A stretch of DNA of 64,000 bases from Endozoicomonas elysicola (GTDB lineage Bacteria > Pseudomonadota > Gammaproteobacteria > Pseudomonadales > Endozoicomonadaceae). Positions 49,476 to 59,214 of this stretch are shown piece by piece; the stretch's first letter is position 1, and every line of letters starts with the position of its first letter. A program made the translations under genes and the position numbers. The stretch covers positions 587,400 through 651,399 of the forward strand of contig NZ_JOJP01000001.1 of NCBI RefSeq assembly GCF_000710775.1, written 5' to 3'. The notes beneath the pieces are model-generated. The model was given only the letters and a program-made list of their open reading frames with translations, ran no database searches and was not told where the DNA came from.

Positions 49476-50399
49476 GTGAAAACCAAAGCGCTTCGAGCGG
49501 ATCTTCTGTTGTTGATGGTGTCTGCTATCTGGGGTTTTGCCTTTGTCGCTCAGATCAAAGGTATGGAGCATTTAGGCCCATTTTTATTCAATGCCTGTCG
49601 ATTTGCATTGGGCTTTCTCTCTTTGCTTCCTGTGTATTTTCTTCTGGAAGCGTTCTCTGCTAAAAAAAATGGCAAGAAAGAATCTGGTGTTGAGTCGGTA
49701 AAGAAATACGACAATCATCTTTTGTTAAAGTGGGGGCCTATCACGGGCATTGTGTTGTTTCTGGCTTCTTCTTTTCAACAGGTTGGCCTGTTGTACACGA
49801 CAGCAGGTAATTCCGGGTTTATCACCGGGTTTTATATTATTCTGGTGCCAATCCTTGGAATTTGCTTTGGGCATAGTACTCGTCCTGTAACCTGGCTGGG
49901 CGGGGCTATTGCTTTGGCGGGGCTTTACTTCCTGACGGTAAACGATGGCCTGAGTCTGAATAAAGGGGATTTGCTTACTTTGGGCTCTGCGCTTATGTAC
50001 GCTATTCAAATTCTGCTTATTGGCTGGCTGTCCCGGCATGTGCATCCGTTAAGGCTGTCACTTACTCAGTTTTTCATGACAGCCCTTTGCAGTCTGCTGG
50101 TTGCTCTTTATCTGGAGCCCATCAGTCTTGATGCCATAACGCAAAGTGTTGGGCCTTTGCTATTCGCCGGTGTTTTATCCACAGGTGTGGCCTTTACGAT
50201 TCAAATCATTGCCCAACAAGATGCAGCTTCCTCCCATGCGGCAATTATTATGAGTCTGGAAGCTGTCTTTGCCGTTTTTGGAGGTTGGTTATTGTTGGAT
50301 GAGCAACTTGGGTCAAGAGGTGTGGTGGGTTGCGCCTTGATGATGGCTGGCATGTTGTTATCACAACTCAGGCGACCCAGAGGACGAAGCACGGCTTAA
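49476..50399 (+). CDS. DMT-superfamily transporter, EamA family
   Basis: A 307-residue inner-membrane protein with ten helices in two EamA repeats (about 8-150 and 160-300). No ATG precedes the first helix; GTG at 49476 (VKTKALRADLLLLMVSAIWGFAF) is the best start, another GTG at 49431 being too far into sequence not resembling the family. Likely an exporter of small metabolites; substrate unknown. A terminator follows. Confidence 0.82.
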   Translation: MKTKALRADLLLLMVSAIWGFAFVAQIKGMEHLGPFLFNACRFALGFLSLLPVYFLLEAFSAKKNGKKESGVESVKKYDNHLLLKWGPITGIVLFLASSFQQVGLLYTTAGNSGFITGFYIILVPILGICFGHSTRPVTWLGGAIALAGLYFLTVNDGLSLNKGDLLTLGSALMYAIQILLIGWLSRHVHPLRLSLTQFFMTALCSLLVALYLEPISLDAITQSVGPLLFAGVLSTGVAFTIQIIAQQDAASSHAAIIMSLEAVFAVFGGWLLLDEQLGSRGVVGCALMMAGMLLSQLRRPRGRSTA

Positions 50400-50423
50400 A
50401 ATAGCTTGTGGCTCAGAGTATGG

Positions 50424-50455
50424 ATGGCCAGACACTGGGTGCCTGGCCATTTTTA
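50424..50455. terminator. Terminator between the EamA gene and a membrane-protein gene
   Basis: The stem atggccag / ctggccat with an 11-nt loop is followed by tttttatc on the plus strand. Confidence 0.82.
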
Positions 50456-50980
50456 TCAGTCAGCCAGCTTGATGACAGAATACCCTTGTGACTTTGGGCG
50501 AAGGGCTGACATTACTATGGGTACAACGAGTATTGTTGAGAGAGCTCCGGCCCAAAAACCTTTAAAAATTGCGTAATCGAGCGGTGCAAATACTTCCACC
50601 CCGAGTACGACAAAGCTCATAAGCGGTAACGGCACCGCGACAAGCAACCCCAATAGCCCGAAGCACAAAGCACTACCAAATTTGTTGGCAGGAAGGCGAT
50701 TTACCCACCTCTGAAGCCGTGATCCCGGGCCAAAGTCTATTTCTGATACTTTTCCTTTAGTCAGCTTGCGTTGGTTAACCGAAATCAGGATCAGAGAAAT
50801 GATGAATGACAGCAGAAATGAAGTTGCGATCATATCCACAACAAAACTATGTTCTCCCTTCCATGCAAGGGGGCTGCCATCTTTCAGTAATAACCAGGCA
50901 ATTAACATGTTTAGCAGTGTATTGGAGGATCCGCAGACCAACATTTCATGCTTCAGATATTTTTTTGCAGATACTGACAT
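50456..50980 (-). CDS. Small integral membrane protein, unknown function
   Basis: A 174-residue protein with four hydrophobic helices (about 20-35, 45-68, 103-127, 140-162) and a basic loop QRKLTKGK between the second and third. I recognise no catalytic motif. Its promoter lies in the 0.7-kb gap holding the first copy of the structured repeat. Confidence 0.6.
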   Translation of the reverse strand: MSVSAKKYLKHEMLVCGSSNTLLNMLIAWLLLKDGSPLAWKGEHSFVVDMIATSFLLSFIISLILISVNQRKLTKGKVSEIDFGPGSRLQRWVNRLPANKFGSALCFGLLGLLVAVPLPLMSFVVLGVEVFAPLDYAIFKGFWAGALSTILVVPIVMSALRPKSQGYSVIKLAD

Positions 50981-51051
50981 TTAGGCCTTCGCTCAGGATT
51001 TGCAGGGAAAGCATCGTCATCAAAAGTGAAGTGGGGAGGCTAAAAGGAAAA

Positions 51052-51335
51052 CAAACAGATGGGTTTGCAAGCTGTGTGGATAATAGCTTTGTAGAACTTC
51101 CGTGTTGCCAGTAGTGCTTGGCCGCCTTTCCGATATTGCTTCGGATTTAGCTGATCTTCTAAGCTTCCTGGTATCCGTATTGGTGCTGCGTCCGCAAAAA
51201 AGCACCTTGTAAACCCATCTGCTTGTTACTGCCGACACCTTATTATTGTTTTGATGAGTCGACGCTAAACCCTGTTATTGTTTTTATTGTGGGTGATTTA
51301 TTCTTGTTGTCTTTACTAATACAACTGTCGTGCCA
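51052..51335 (+). repeat. Structured repeat family, copy a (284 bp)
   Basis: Long-range arms 51052-51071 and 51206-51225 pair at 18 of 20 positions (core aaacccatctg). Inside is a hairpin tccga / tcgga near 51129-51146. The T/G-rich tail holds a small stem cgac / gtcg and one accc / gggt (51269-51272, 51291-51294), then the conserved 3' motif atacaa-N5-gtgcca at 51319-51335. Copies b and c have the same order with different but complementary stem bases. Strand is set by the tail motif. Confidence 0.75.
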
Positions 51336-51430
51336 AAAGTAGAGAAATTTATTGAACGCCTTGTGGTACGTAGTTTCCGAATGGTTGTGCGTCTTTCCGT
51401 GATCAAATAATAAGCGTTTTATATGTTGTT

Positions 51431-51484
51431 ATTTGTTACCTGTTTCCCACAGTAGGTAGCAATGATACCTGTGAGGTAACAAAT
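51431..51484 (+). repeat. Compact two-level hairpin upstream of maeA
   Basis: Perfect 11-bp outer stem atttgttacct / aggtaacaaat encloses an inner stem cacag-ggta / tacctgtg with a 2-nt bulge. It lies about 220 bp before the malic enzyme start. There is no T run, so it is not an intrinsic terminator. Confidence 0.55.
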
Positions 51485-51702
51485 GGCTGACCTCCAGCGC
51501 CATTAAGAAGTGACAAAACCGCTTAGACAGCATATTTCTCAGACAGTTGCTGCCGACTTTATATAGATGTGATTGTTTGATTGTTTCGGTTATTCCGTTT
51601 GTTCTGCTCCTGTACTAAGGATTATCCTTTGTGCCCTTGCTGATGCAGACTGCTTTATCGACAGTTCACGTCACACACTGGCTGACAAAACGTAGGAAAA
51701 AA

Positions 51703-53385
51703 ATGAGCGAACACGACCAATGCATCCATACTGGCTTAACAGGCCGGTTGTTGCTGGAAAACTCCCTGCTGAATAAAGGGACGGCTTTTTCTATGGAAGA
51801 GCGTAGTGAGCTGGATCTCCATGGGCTTCTGCCGCCAAGGGTGGAGTCGATGGAGGAGCAGTGTCGTCGAGCTTATAAGTCCTTCGCGATTAAGCCTACC
51901 CCTATACTTAAGCATATCTACCTGCGTTCCTTACAGGACACCAACGAAACACTGTTCTATGCCCTTTTGCAGCGTCACCTTCAGGAAATGCTGCCAATTA
52001 TCTATACCCCGGTCGTCGGACAGGCTTGTCAGCGTTTCAGTGACCTCTATCGTCGACCACGAGGCATCTACATCTCATACCCCCAGCGTGAACATATTTC
52101 AGCGATGCTGGCCAACTTCAAACGTAATATTGACGTAATTGTGGTTACCGATGGTGAGCGTATTCTGGGTCTGGGTGACCAGGGTATTGGTGGCATGGGA
52201 ATCTGCATCGGCAAACTGTCTCTATACAGTGCCGTTGGTGGGATTGCACCCAACAAGACACTGCCTATCGTGCTGGATTGTGGCACCAATAACCGTCAGC
52301 TATTGAATGATCCAAATTATCTTGGCTGGCGTCATGAGCGAATCGCGGATGATGAATACTTTGCTTTTGTAGAAGACTTTATTCGTGCCCTGAAGCGTCG
52401 CTGGCCAAAAGCGCTTCTGCAGTTTGAAGACTTTGCCATCAATCATGCAACGCCCCTGCTGGAAAAATACCGGGATGAACTCTGCTCATTTAATGACGAT
52501 ATTCAGGGAACGGCCGGTGTAACCGCAGCATCACTGCTGGCTGCTGCCAAGGCTGCTGGTAAGTCTCTAGAGGATATGAAGGTCGCCTTCCTGGGAGCTG
52601 GGTCCGCCGGTTGTGGTATTGCAGAGCAGCTGATCCGCCTGATGGTTGGTCGAGGGCTGAGTGATGAAGAAGCCCGTCAGCGGATTTTCATGGTGGATCG
52701 CTACGGTGTGCTGAATGATCAAATGGAAGACCTGAGACCATTCCAGCAGCGCTTGGTGCAGCGTAGTGAAGATCTCAGTCAGTGGGGCTGTAATGAGAAC
52801 CCAGGGCTTCTGGAAGTGGTTACCCATGGTAAGCCCGATGCCATTATCGGCGTCTCTGGTCAGCCAGGGCTGTTCACTCGGGAAGTGATCGAAAAGATGG
52901 CTGAGAATCATGAGCGGCCAATAATCTTCCCTCTTTCAAATCCAATCAGTCAGGTTGAAGCAACACCTGAAGACATTATTGAGTGGAGTGAAGGACGTGC
53001 GCTGATTGCCACCGGAAGCCCATTTGATCCGGTTGAGTACAATGGTAACCGTTACCCGGTAGCGCAGTGTAACAATATCTACATTTTCCCGGGACTGGGC
53101 CTTGGTGTTCTGGCTGGTGATGCTGAAAGAGTTTCTGATGGCATGCTGGATGCAGCGGTAGAAACACTGGCCATGGCTTCACCTGCCATTATGAATCCAG
53201 AAGCGGCATTACTGCCTGAGCTGAATCGTATTCACCAGGTGACCTGTGAAATAGCGGTTGCTGTGGCCAGGAAGGCTCAGGAAGAAGGGCTTGCTCCGAA
53301 ATGTGAACAAACCGCATTGGAGGCAAAGGTCAGAGCAAAGCGCTGGAGCCCTGAGTACAGCAGGATTTATCTTTCTGACTCTTGA
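51703..53385 (+). CDS. maeA: NAD-dependent malic enzyme
   Basis: A 560-residue cytosolic enzyme (E. coli MaeA has 565) that decarboxylates malate to pyruvate and makes NADH. Start at 51703 has AGGA 7 nt upstream; the frame extends 24 codons further with unlike sequence. Landmarks: [13 protein letters not shown] (catalytic Tyr), [41 protein letters not shown] (metal-binding Asp) and the NAD loop [12 protein letters not shown]. It is flanked by copies a and b of the structured repeat. Confidence 0.95.
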   Translation: MSEHDQCIHTGLTGRLLLENSLLNKGTAFSMEERSELDLHGLLPPRVESMEEQCRRAYKSFAIKPTPILKHIYLRSLQDTNETLFYALLQRHLQEMLPIIYTPVVGQACQRFSDLYRRPRGIYISYPQREHISAMLANFKRNIDVIVVTDGERILGLGDQGIGGMGICIGKLSLYSAVGGIAPNKTLPIVLDCGTNNRQLLNDPNYLGWRHERIADDEYFAFVEDFIRALKRRWPKALLQFEDFAINHATPLLEKYRDELCSFNDDIQGTAGVTAASLLAAAKAAGKSLEDMKVAFLGAGSAGCGIAEQLIRLMVGRGLSDEEARQRIFMVDRYGVLNDQMEDLRPFQQRLVQRSEDLSQWGCNENPGLLEVVTHGKPDAIIGVSGQPGLFTREVIEKMAENHERPIIFPLSNPISQVEATPEDIIEWSEGRALIATGSPFDPVEYNGNRYPVAQCNNIYIFPGLGLGVLAGDAERVSDGMLDAAVETLAMASPAIMNPEAALLPELNRIHQVTCEIAVAVARKAQEEGLAPKCEQTALEAKVRAKRWSPEYSRIYLSDS

Positions 53386-53442
53386 AGGTAACGGTTAAAA
53401 GAAAGGGACTGTGGTTATAAGGAGGCGCTACAAAGAAGGGGT

Positions 53443-53728
53443 AAGCAGATAAGTTTACAAACTACCAGGCATCTTTATTATTGTTATTCGCTGACAGATG
53501 TCTGGTATGTTCCCGTTGCCTTCCTTTTGGTGCAGTCTTCATTGAAGACTGCGGCAATCTAATTAACATTCCATCATATCTGTCAGTTGATGACCTTCAG
53601 TATTCCGCAAACTTATCTGCTTTAATCTCCGACCTGGTATTTTTATTATTGGTGGTCAGAATTCGCCATGTTGTTGTTATTGTTTGGCGTTTTTTGTTTG
53701 CGCTTGGTCATATACAAAGGGTGTGCCA
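53443..53728 (+). repeat. Structured repeat family, copy b (286 bp)
   Basis: The arms 53443-53458 and 53607-53622 pair at 15 of 16 positions (core aaacttatctgc), with one G-U-compatible change. Central hairpin gcagtctt / gaagactgc near 53532-53552; tail stems gacc / ggtc and cgcca / tggcg (53664-53668, 53685-53689); 3' motif atacaaagggtgtgcca at 53712-53728. An additional pair, taccaggcatct / agatgtctggta, lies near 53462-53508. The rest of the 489-bp gap shows no gene. Confidence 0.75.
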
Positions 53729-53874
53729 AAAATGATAAATTTCTTTTAACATTCTGATTTTCAAATAGAAAATATTTTTTGTATTTCTGTTTGTTTCATA
53801 AATCCAAGTTTGATCTGTTACTTGTTGAGTATTGAGCTGTGAAGTTTGTAACCAAGGTAACAGGCTAAAATGGT

Positions 53875-54234
53875 TCAAGCTTTATGCACTTCTATACGAC
53901 AGATCAGTCCTTCGTTAGAGAAAAAGATCCTTTCTATGCCTGGTACATTCACCGACTCATCCGACTCAATATCAGTACCCGTTCTAACAAACTCAAGTTC
54001 TACACAACTGCCATTCAGATTTCGGTAGCTGTTGACATGCCAGTTCACGTCGGGGATTTTTGAAAAAAAAGTGGTCATCATATCGAGAATGGCACTCTTT
54101 CCCTGGAAGTCACCAAGAAATGCAGAGTAGTAGCTGGCACTTTCATCAAGCATCGGAGATATCCAGTCCAGCCTGTGGGCATTGGACAGAGCAACATAGG
54201 CTCTGGCGGCTTCAACCTGTTCATCGTTTGTCAT
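53875..54234 (-). CDS. NTF2/SnoaL-like fold protein
   Basis: A 119-residue protein from ATG at 54234 (a longer frame begins at 54288). The pattern of a long helix, YYSAFLGDFQGKSAILDMMTTFF, and curved strands ending IERIFFSNEGLICRIEVHKA fits the SnoaL/ketosteroid isomerase-like fold. Members are small enzymes or binding domains; the function is not readable. It stands alone between two copies of the structured repeat. Confidence 0.65.
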   Translation of the reverse strand: MTNDEQVEAARAYVALSNAHRLDWISPMLDESASYYSAFLGDFQGKSAILDMMTTFFSKIPDVNWHVNSYRNLNGSCVELEFVRTGTDIESDESVNVPGIERIFFSNEGLICRIEVHKA

Positions 54235-54568
54235 AATGTGAGATGCCAATGGTTTGTGAGTAGATACCCAAAACTCACAACATAGCACTAACTCGACATA
54301 TCGACCTGCTTCAAGTTGTCACAGGTTGGATAGTGGCTGGGAGCCTGGAGAAATTGACACTGAGCTACTACGAAAAAGCTGGGTTTAGCCCTTTTTTATG
54401 CTGCTTTTCGTTGAATAGAAGCAATATTCGCCTCAAACCAGCATAGAAAATGGCTCAAACTGGACTTTTTCTCGCTACTGTTGGCTAAGCCCGACATGCT
54501 CATAGAGAATAAAGTAGGTAGTTAATCCAAAAGGGGAGAGAAGCAGTTTATGGGATTGAGAAAATAAA
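54235..54568. other. Gene-free stretch before repeat copy c
   Basis: About 330 bp. A short possible hairpin gctgggtttagccc and a T run near 54383-54405 are the only structures seen. Confidence 0.35.
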
Positions 54569-54838
54569 CAAACAGACAGGTTTACAGATACACAGAAGCT
54601 CTTTATTTCTTCCTTGTCGAATGCCCGCGCTGCCTTTTGTAGCCTGTTCCCAGGCTCAGTCAGTCTTCTCGGCTTTCTCGTTCCTGTTTGTCGGCTACCT
54701 TGAGGTACCGTGCAAACCTGTCTGCTTGAGTCACCCGACCTTATATTATTATTTTTGTAGGCTGGGAGTCGTCATTATTGTTGTTGTTATGTTTTGACGA
54801 TTTTTGTTCTCGCCTGACATAATACAATTGACGTGCCA
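54569..54838 (+). repeat. Structured repeat family, copy c (270 bp)
   Basis: The arms 54569-54586 and 54711-54728 pair at 16 of 18 positions (core aaacctgtctg). Central hairpin agcctg / caggct near 54640-54656; tail stem tcgtca / tgacga (54769-54774, 54795-54800); 3' motif atacaattgacgtgcca at 54822-54838. The two mismatched arm positions are the same as in copy a. Confidence 0.75.
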
Positions 54839-55150
54839 GTTTTTATAAAAAGCTTTGCAGGCCTTGGTAAATAAGGGGTAAATAGGGAATTAATATTTTA
54901 TAGACAGGTGTCTGGTGTTGTTTTCCTGTTACTGCGTTTACTCACTGAACGTAACCTTCGGAATGTACGTAACACATATGGACTAGCATAGTCATACTAG
55001 TAATTTCAGGTGATCAAGAGGGTTGCTCATGTTGCGTTATAGGTATCAAATGCACATTGATACTTTAAATCAGGTAGTTTGACCTTATAGAGTAATCAGA
55101 GATTTTCCCCAGCAGGCTTTTGCCAACTCTGCAATGATCAGGACAATAAA
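54839..55150. other. Promoter region of gor
   Basis: A 312-bp AT-rich stretch between repeat copy c and glutathione reductase. I could not assign promoter hexamers with confidence and saw no clear OxyR-type pattern. Confidence 0.35.
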
Positions 55151-56518
55151 ATGACGACATCAAACCACTTTGATTATCTGGTAATCGGCGGTGGAAGCGG
55201 TGGTATCGCTTCAGCAAATCGTGCAGCTATGTACGGTAAAAAAGTGGCGCTGGTAGAGGCTAAGCACTTGGGGGGAACCTGCGTAAATGTAGGATGCGTT
55301 CCTAAGAAAGCCATGTGGTTTGCTGGACAAATTGCTGATGCCTGTCGTTATGGGCCTGACTATGGCTTTGATATCAGTATTGAAGAGCAGTTGAAATCGT
55401 TCAGCTGGAGTAAACTCGTCGAAAGTCGGGAGGCTTACATCAGCCGCATACATGCTTCATATGAGCGAGTTCTGGGTAACAATAAAATTACCGTTATAAA
55501 CGGCTATGGACGCTTTGTTGACGCAAAAACCGTAGAAGTTAATGGTGAGTACTACACAGCTGACCATATCACTATTGCAACCGGTGGTGAGCCGCTGATT
55601 CCAGACGTTCCAGGAGCAGAGTACGGTATTGATTCCGATGGTTTCTTTGAATTGACCGAGCGCCCTGGTCGGGTGGCTGTTCTGGGTGCAGGTTACATTG
55701 CTGTTGAGCTGGCCGGTGTGTTACACGCACTGGGCAGTGAAACGCACCTGCTGGTTCGTAAACACAAACCTCTGCGTAATTTTGAAGAGATGCTGTCGGA
55801 TACGCTGGTAGAAGTAATGGAGTCTGAAGGTCCTCAGCTACATACTCATTCAGTACCAAGAGAAGTTGTAAAAGAAGACGATGGGAGTCTGACTGTTCAT
55901 TTGGAAAATGGTAATTCAGTCAATGTTGATACCGTGATCTGGGCTGTAGGCCGTAAGCCGCATACTTCTGGCATCAACCTGGCTGCAGCAGGTGTTACGG
56001 TTGATGCACGGGGTTACATTCCTGTTGATAAGTACCAGAATACCAATGTTGACGGGGTTTATGCTGTAGGTGACAACATCGGCAAGATTGAGTTGACTCC
56101 AGTTGCTGTTGCCGCAGGTCGTCGTCTGTCGGAGCGCCTGTTCAATAATAAGCCGGATGAGCATTTGAACTACGACAATGTGGCCACAGTTGTTTTCAGT
56201 CACCCCCCGATTGGCACCGTGGGTTTAAGTGAACTGGCTGCCCGTGAGGAGTACGGTGACGGGAATGTCAAAGTCTACACCAGCCAGTTTACGGCGATGT
56301 ACAGCGCATTGACCAGTCATCGACAGCCATCACGCATGAAGTTGGTCACTGTGGGAGCAGAAGAAAAAATTGTCGGTATCCATGCTATTGGACATGGTGC
56401 GGATGAGATGCTTCAGGGCTTTGCCGTGGCTTTAAAGATGGGGGCTACCAAAGCTGACTTTGATAACACCGTTGCCATTCATCCAACTTCTGCTGAAGAG
56501 TTTGTCACAATGCGGTGA
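55151..56518 (+). CDS. gor: Glutathione-disulfide reductase
   Basis: A 455-residue FAD enzyme that keeps glutathione reduced with NADPH. FAD loop [12 protein letters not shown] at 11-22, redox-active disulfide [13 protein letters not shown] (Cys44, Cys49), second dinucleotide loop [13 protein letters not shown], and the C-terminal [12 protein letters not shown] with catalytic His. It can supply glutathione for the glutaredoxin and possibly the peroxidase in the window. It lies 311 bp after repeat copy c. Confidence 0.95.
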   Translation: MTTSNHFDYLVIGGGSGGIASANRAAMYGKKVALVEAKHLGGTCVNVGCVPKKAMWFAGQIADACRYGPDYGFDISIEEQLKSFSWSKLVESREAYISRIHASYERVLGNNKITVINGYGRFVDAKTVEVNGEYYTADHITIATGGEPLIPDVPGAEYGIDSDGFFELTERPGRVAVLGAGYIAVELAGVLHALGSETHLLVRKHKPLRNFEEMLSDTLVEVMESEGPQLHTHSVPREVVKEDDGSLTVHLENGNSVNVDTVIWAVGRKPHTSGINLAAAGVTVDARGYIPVDKYQNTNVDGVYAVGDNIGKIELTPVAVAAGRRLSERLFNNKPDEHLNYDNVATVVFSHPPIGTVGLSELAAREEYGDGNVKVYTSQFTAMYSALTSHRQPSRMKLVTVGAEEKIVGIHAIGHGADEMLQGFAVALKMGATKADFDNTVAIHPTSAEEFVTMR

Positions 56519-56746
56519 GCACAACGCGCTTTCGAATCGGAGAATGAGTAAATCAACGGCCATTCTCCATCACCTATGCAAATGATGACCTGAAAGCCCA
56601 CATTAAGAGTTACCTGATACCTTGATGTGGGTCTGCACATGTAAGCTCCGGTATCCGCATAATAGCTAGATTTTCTCAAAGGTTTACAGGTTGGAAGGCC
56701 TTGATCTTTGTATCTCTGTTTGTGTCGGATTCGGAGAAAAAAACGA

Positions 56747-57646
56747 GTGCGGAGAAAGGTTCCCCCGCTGAATGCAGTCAAGGCATTTGAAGCTGTTGCA
56801 AGATATGAGCACCTTGGTCGAGCCTCTGAGGAGCTTTGTGTGTCTCACAGTGCTCTGAGTCAGCAGGTCAAACATCTTGAAGAGTGGTTTGGCTTGGATC
56901 TTTTCGAGCGCAGTGCAGGACGAATGTTATTAACAGAGCAGGGGCAACAGTTACTACCTGCGTGTAGCAAGGCAATGGATATACTGCACGACGCTTGCCT
57001 TTCGTTGCAGGAAAATAAACCGACTGATCGTCTTGTTATTCAATGTGAGCCAACGTTTGCTGCTAAGTGCCTGCGTGGTCGACTACAGGAGCTGAGAAAC
57101 CGTTTTAACCTAAAAGATATTGAACTGGTCACCAGCCACTACCTGCCACCCAAGTTTCCACACCGGGTTGACCTCCTTATACACTATCAGCGTCACCCTT
57201 CCTGGAGGGAAATCCATACAACCCAATTAATGGATCTTTATGGATTTCCTGCCTGCAGCCCGCAAATTCTGAAAGACACTGAAGATAACCATATTCTGGA
57301 TTTCTTACGTAATGCTCATCTAGTCCATGGCGAAGACAGAGAAACCTGGGCCGCATGGCTTACACGTTATAAAGTGGAGGGAATCGACAGTAACAGCGGT
57401 ACGCTTTATGAGGACTTCAGTCTGGCCATTGAAGCGGCAGTGGAAGGTGAGGGGGTGATTATTGCGGACCCGCTGTTTTGCAAAAAAGAGCTAGACTCTG
57501 GCTTACTGACTCCGATATCCGACAAAAAAGTCTTTTGTGTGAGTTATTATATCGCTTCTATGAATGCAGTTTATCAACGCCCTTTGATTCAGCAATTGCA
57601 TCAGTGGGTTTTGGATACTTATTCGCCTCTGGAAAAGTCAGCTTAG
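56747..57646 (+). CDS. LysR-family regulator, GcvA-like
   Basis: A 299-residue regulator from GTG at 56747, preceded by a ggag ribosome site; TTG at 56708 would extend it with an odd basic run. Helix-turn-helix: LNAVKAFEAVARYEHLGRASEELCVSHSALSQQVKHLEEWFGL. Tandem WF/FERS segments and a full effector domain follow. It converges on the APC carrier of the agmatine cluster and may regulate it or gor; neither is shown. Confidence 0.85.
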   Translation: MRRKVPPLNAVKAFEAVARYEHLGRASEELCVSHSALSQQVKHLEEWFGLDLFERSAGRMLLTEQGQQLLPACSKAMDILHDACLSLQENKPTDRLVIQCEPTFAAKCLRGRLQELRNRFNLKDIELVTSHYLPPKFPHRVDLLIHYQRHPSWREIHTTQLMDLYGFPACSPQILKDTEDNHILDFLRNAHLVHGEDRETWAAWLTRYKVEGIDSNSGTLYEDFSLAIEAAVEGEGVIIADPLFCKKELDSGLLTPISDKKVFCVSYYIASMNAVYQRPLIQQLHQWVLDTYSPLEKSA

Positions 57647-57685
57647 AAGGCTTCCATATAGTGATGGAAGCCTTGTTTTTTACCG

Positions 57686-59083
57686 TTAAGCTGCAGCGTG
57701 AACCTGTCTATTCGCTTTGCCTTTGAGTCGGGCAATAGATAACTCAATAATCATAACGGCAATGATCAGTGCTATCACCGTTGGACCAGAGTAGACCCAG
57801 TCTATTCTGGCACTCAGAATATCGGGAAAAACAAACAGAATCAGACCGAAGCCAAGAACAATACCTGGCACCAGGGCAAAGAACAGTGCGAAAGTATCAC
57901 CTCCGGGAATTCTGAAGGGACGTTCAACTTCTGGAGCCACTTTTCTCAGCTTTACAAAAGCGGCCAGCAGGAACAGGTAAGTCACAAAGAGCAGGAAGTT
58001 CGCGAAAGCAAACAGAGACCAGAACAGGTCATCTGCTGTGCCTGCCATGAATCCGTAGACAATCAAGGCCCCTGTGGAAACATAACCTGTCATCATGTTT
58101 GCGCCATAGGGGGCATCATGCTTGTTTTTAACGGCAAAAATAGCTGGCATTTCACTGTTCTTTGCTGCTTCGGCTGCGGCTCTGGAGGAGGCCATAATCC
58201 ATGGAATGAGATAGGTAAAGAGGGCAAAGATGGCAATAAGTGACAAGATAATAGTAACAAGGCGCCCCATGCCGGATTCTCCAAACAGAATGGTATACGT
58301 TTGCACCATCCCGCCAACAAGGCTGAGTTCCTCAAGTGGTAATGCCAGCATCATCGAGGAAATCCCCGCAGCATAGAGCAGAATGATAATACCAATGGCA
58401 ATCAGAACTCCCAGGGGCATATCTCTCTTCGGATTCTTCATTGATGTGGTTAGACAGGCAATGGTTTCAACACCAACCAGCATGTAGATAAGGGTAGGAA
58501 CGTACATGAAAGATGCGTCCATGGAAGGTATCATTGAGGACAGCGTCAGCTCATTTGCAGCCCCATGGCTAGAGGCGTAATACATACCACCACCTGCCAT
58601 GACAACCAGCAAAAGCACTTTGGAAAGTCCTCCTAGGTTATTCACGAGATGTCCAAAGTCCAGAGAAGCATTCACAATAAGGATGGTTGCCCATACCAGA
58701 ACGAGTGCAATGGCAATCATTCCCCAGGTTGACATTGCCGGGTAAAACAGTTCGGCCAGCATACCTGCGCAGAGAAGATAAACAGAAGGCATCCAGAAGG
58801 GGACATTGATCCAGTAATACCATGCGACACGAGCTGCGTTTTTTTCACCCAGACCTTCCAGTGTCCAGTCGTAGACACCGCCCTCACCAGGATAGGCAGA
58901 GCCAAGCTCACAGGTAATCAACACATAGGGCAGGACAAAAAGTATAAGAATGATGGCCCACCAACCAAATACGGAGGGCCCGACCGCTGCGGAAGCGGTC
59001 AGGCCGTCGATACCAATTAATCCGGATAAAATAAAAAAAACGATCCCGACAATACCTATGCGGGATTTATTATTGGTGTCCAT
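57686..59083 (-). CDS. APC-family amino acid/polyamine antiporter, probably agmatine-putrescine
   Basis: A 465-residue inner-membrane carrier of 12 helices. The GSAYPGEGGVYDW stretch near 59-71 and SSRAAAEAAKNSEMPAIFA near 302-320 are typical of APC exchangers. It follows aguA in the same direction with a 131-bp gap. In known agmatine deiminase operons an APC exchanger brings agmatine in and putrescine out, so that role is inferred from position only. Confidence 0.78.
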   Translation of the reverse strand: MDTNNKSRIGIVGIVFFILSGLIGIDGLTASAAVGPSVFGWWAIILILFVLPYVLITCELGSAYPGEGGVYDWTLEGLGEKNAARVAWYYWINVPFWMPSVYLLCAGMLAELFYPAMSTWGMIAIALVLVWATILIVNASLDFGHLVNNLGGLSKVLLLVVMAGGGMYYASSHGAANELTLSSMIPSMDASFMYVPTLIYMLVGVETIACLTTSMKNPKRDMPLGVLIAIGIIILLYAAGISSMMLALPLEELSLVGGMVQTYTILFGESGMGRLVTIILSLIAIFALFTYLIPWIMASSRAAAEAAKNSEMPAIFAVKNKHDAPYGANMMTGYVSTGALIVYGFMAGTADDLFWSLFAFANFLLFVTYLFLLAAFVKLRKVAPEVERPFRIPGGDTFALFFALVPGIVLGFGLILFVFPDILSARIDWVYSGPTVIALIIAVMIIELSIARLKGKANRQVHAAA

Positions 59084-59214
59084 AACAGCCCCCAGGTGGC
59101 CATAAGCAGAAAATGCCGCTTACCCTGAACCATAAAAGCGGCTACAGGCTCTGATTACAGCGACATTTTCATAATAAAAAACGGCATACATCACTGTACG
59201 ACAGTAGGTAAATA

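Noticed and set aside
51052-54838. Integron attC sites as an explanation of the three structured repeats
   Set aside because: The conserved core ends of attC were not found, the copies are longer than typical attC, the genes between them face both ways, and no integrase is present.
51052-54838. Retron or group II intron RNA as an explanation of the repeats
   Set aside because: No reverse transcriptase frame lies near any copy, and no intron domain V-like hairpin was recognised.
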